A stretch of 15,327 nucleotides of DNA from Candidatus Coliplasma caballi (GTDB lineage: Bacteria > Bacillota > Clostridia > Oscillospirales > CAG-382). The stretch covers positions 1-15,327 of the forward strand of contig JAGHTH010000218.1 in the NCBI GenBank assembly GCA_018065365.1, read 5' to 3'. The translations under genes were made by a program, and so were the position numbers. Under the pieces are notes generated by a model. The model had not been told where the DNA came from and did no database searches. It saw only the letters and a list, made by a program, of their open reading frames with translations. This document shows, one piece after another, positions 14,280 through 15,327 of the stretch. How positions within the stretch are numbered: position 1 is the first letter of the stretch; each line of letters starts with the position of its first letter.

Positions 14280-14460
14280 ATGATGTGTTCCGCCTATGTG
14301 GAACATGATGTGTGCTTTGCACATGATGTTCGCCTGCGGCGAATGATGTGCGCCTCGACGGCGCATGGGTGTAACTCATCACATCATTTTGCGGTGAAAC
14401 CGTAAAACATCATTATGGCGTCCGCCATTACATCATTTGTCCGAAGGGCAAACATCATTT
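14278..14460. repeat. Symmetric array of short palindromes with ATGATGT / ACATCAT linkers
   Basis: Four copies of ATGATGT (14280, 14305, 14323, 14343) are followed by four copies of its complement ACATCAT (14381, 14407, 14430, 14452). Each interval holds a different perfect or near-perfect hairpin: GTTCC..GGAAC, GTGC-TTT-GCAC, TCGCC-TGC-GGCGA, GCGCC..GGCGC, central ATGGGT-GTA-ACTCAT, TTTGCGGT-GAA-ACCGTAAA, ATGGCG-TC-CGCCAT, and TTGTCC-GAA-GGGCAA. Outer linkers can pair with one another (AAATGATGT with ACATCATTT), so the whole array can fold into a ladder of nested stems with side hairpins. This is seen directly; the function is unknown. Confidence 0.9.
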
Positions 14461-14467
14461 AGATTTT

Positions 14468-14499
14468 GGCTTTGGATGTCCAAAGTCGTTGCTTGCAAC
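14468..14499. repeat. Two adjoining small hairpins after the ATGATGT array
   Basis: GGCTTTGG-ATGT-CCAAAGTC (14468-14487, one G-T pair) is followed at once by GTTGC-TT-GCAAC (14488-14499). They continue the palindrome-rich character of the array but lack its linker, and may be an eroded margin of it. Confidence 0.65.
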
Positions 14500-14715
14500 G
14501 GTATGAGACGCATAATAATAAAGAAAACATGCTGAAAAGGATTTTCAAGCTCCTTCTCAGCAGGTACTTTTTTACGCAAAAACTGCCTTATCAACCCGTG
14601 ACTTTGTCGGCTGCAGGTGGTTTTTTCAAAAAAAGGATGTCGGTGGCGGCGGGATGCTTTCCGAATTTCTTGTTTTCCTCCGGAAATTCCGATTTGTCGA
14701 GATCATTATATTTTC
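14500..14715. other. Gene-poor interval with no supported feature
   Basis: This AT-rich stretch lies between the two hairpin arrays. An open frame crosses it on the plus strand, but it starts inside the palindrome array, has no ribosome site and reads as an unconvincing protein. A weak imperfect stem (CTGA..AAGGA with TCCTT..TCAG, about 14531-14560) is the only structure noted. A small RNA or an eroded gene cannot be excluded. Confidence 0.5.
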
Positions 14716-14786
14716 GTACGCCGTAAGGCGTGCTTCCCAGAGCGTAACTCTGCTTCATTTTTCATGCACGAAGTGCGCTTCATTTG
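14716..14786. repeat. Second hairpin array with GCTTC(ATTT) linkers
   Basis: Three hairpins of differing sequence, ACGCC-GTAA-GGCGT (14718-14731), CAGAG-CGTAA-CTCTG (14738-14752) and GCAC-GAA-GTGC (14766-14776), are each followed by the same linker GCTTC, extended to GCTTCATTT at 14752 and 14777. The plan of constant linkers with variable palindromes is the same as in the ATGATGT array, with a different linker. Confidence 0.75.
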
Positions 14787-14814
14787 AAAAAAAGCACGCT
14801 CTCGCGTGCTTTTT
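14787..14814. terminator. Bidirectional rho-independent terminator
   Basis: AAAAAGCACGC (14789-14799), a TCTC loop and GCGTGCTTTTT (14804-14814) form a perfect 11-bp stem. It has an A-run on the left and a T-run on the right, so it can stop transcripts from both sides. It would end the minus-strand gene at 14877 and any plus-strand transcript leaving the phage cassette. Confidence 0.85.
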
Positions 14815-14876
14815 CGTTTCGGTCCTGCACCGATCTCAAAAAAGATTGGCTGTTCTGGTCTTAAAAGATGCAGCTA

Positions 14877-15327
14877 TTATTTTTGAACAGATTCAATAAA
14901 CGAATAGGATGAGAGCATTTCTTCAATTTCTGCTTCGCTGTTTTCAGATGTCGCATCTATAAACAGTATGGTAGAAGACACCTCAACGTAACCGTCATCC
15001 AACGGACGAACGACTGACAGTACGGGATATCCTGCTTCATATACGTTCAACAGTACGGATTCTTCTCTTGCCTCCGGACAAAATCCACCGGATTTAGCAA
15101 ACAATGCCGAATGAATGAACATATAGTCATTTCCATGTTTCTCATTGATCAAGGAAGCAATCGACAAATTTACTTTGCCTTCTTGGTATTTCTTTATATC
15201 CGTCGGGAGGTCGGAAGTCGTTCCCAAAACAAGGGGTATCAACTTCTCTTCATTTACGTCAATACTGTAAACGGCAGCCGGCTTGGTAAAGTCGGCAACC
15301 GATCTGATCTTCGCGAGAATCGATGAA
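14877..15327 (-). CDS. Hypothetical protein, partial (5' end outside the window)
   Basis: About 149 C-terminal residues are visible. The frame stays open to the right edge, so the true start lies outside; a TTG at 15242 is not convincing as a start because the frame continues upstream with sensible residues (SILAKIRSVADFTKPAAVYSI cut at either side). The segment has mixed alpha/beta character (VNLSIASLINEKHGNDYMFIH, VLLNVYEAGYPVLSVVRP, VEVSSTILFIDATSE) and a helical acidic C-terminus. There is no membrane segment in the visible part. Codon use is clearly AT-richer than in the genes to the left, which suggests different ancestry or weaker expression. I do not recognise the family. The gene ends before the bidirectional terminator at 14787-14814. 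Confidence 0.65.
   Translation of the reverse strand, partial: SSILAKIRSVADFTKPAAVYSIDVNEEKLIPLVLGTTSDLPTDIKKYQEGKVNLSIASLINEKHGNDYMFIHSALFAKSGGFCPEAREESVLLNVYEAGYPVLSVVRPLDDGYVEVSSTILFIDATSENSEAEIEEMLSSYSFIESVQK

Noticed and set aside
14278..14460. The ATGATGT array as a CRISPR
   Set aside because: Repeats are only 7 bp, spacers are themselves palindromes of 11-19 bp, the repeat orientation flips in the middle, and no cas gene is present.
14212..14619. CACCTGCAG (14212-14220) and its complement CTGCAGGTG (14611-14619) as terminal inverted repeats of an element
   Set aside because: Only 9 bp match, 6 of them being the self-palindromic CTGCAG, and neighbouring bases do not agree, so chance is a sufficient explanation.
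14466..14726. An 86-codon plus-strand frame between the hairpin arrays
   Set aside because: It starts with a non-ATG codon inside a hairpin region, an internal ATG at 14529 has no clear ribosome site, and the product has no recognisable feature.
1..15327. tRNA or rRNA genes
   Set aside because: No cloverleaf with TTCRANNC-type arm or rRNA-like stretch was noticed on either strand by eye.

Overview
The window looks like a piece of a Clostridia-type Firmicute chromosome, probably an uncultured anaerobe. The support is indirect: A/G-rich Shine-Dalgarno sequences (AAAGGAG type), near-consensus sigma-A promoters, a dockerin-bearing secreted cell-wall hydrolase, and a GC-rich coding style shared by most genes. 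No species can be named from the sequence alone.

Left part (1-4859), all on the minus strand and chromosomal in character. Three transcription units are visible. (i) A PAP2-type phosphatase coupled by an ATGA overlap to a flippase-like membrane protein that runs off the left edge, with a consensus promoter at 956-984. (ii) A TetR-type regulator followed by a small multi-pass membrane protein. This unit has its own promoter, a pair of direct repeats 21 bp apart that could be the operator, and a short leader ORF. (iii) An 810-residue secreted GH73-like glucosaminidase with Ig-like and SH3-like modules and a C-terminal dockerin, bounded by a near-consensus promoter and a strong terminator.

Middle part (about 4975-14204), plus strand. 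This is a tightly packed, fully open podovirus-like head cassette in the order known from phage P22: small terminase, large terminase, portal, scaffold, major capsid protein, a small beta-rich protein, a gp4-like head-tail adaptor, a gp10-like beta-rich hub protein, and a long helical protein. It ends with a holin-like protein, a 32-residue ORF and a one-span membrane protein. No integrase, repressor, replication gene, tailspike, tape measure or endolysin is present. The cassette follows a promoter that sits directly beside six in-phase 11-bp iterons (4975-5040). Intact packaging and capsid genes beside chromosomal genes, with no mobility or replication genes, make a domesticated particle (gene-transfer-agent-like) or a strongly reduced prophage the main hypothesis.

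Right part (14205-15327). A 670-bp gene-poor stretch holds unusual hairpin arrays. The first is a symmetric array of four ATGATGT linkers and four ACATCAT linkers separated by palindromes that differ in sequence. A second, smaller array uses a GCTTCATTT linker and ends in a bidirectional terminator. An AT-richer minus-strand gene of unknown function is cut by the window edge.
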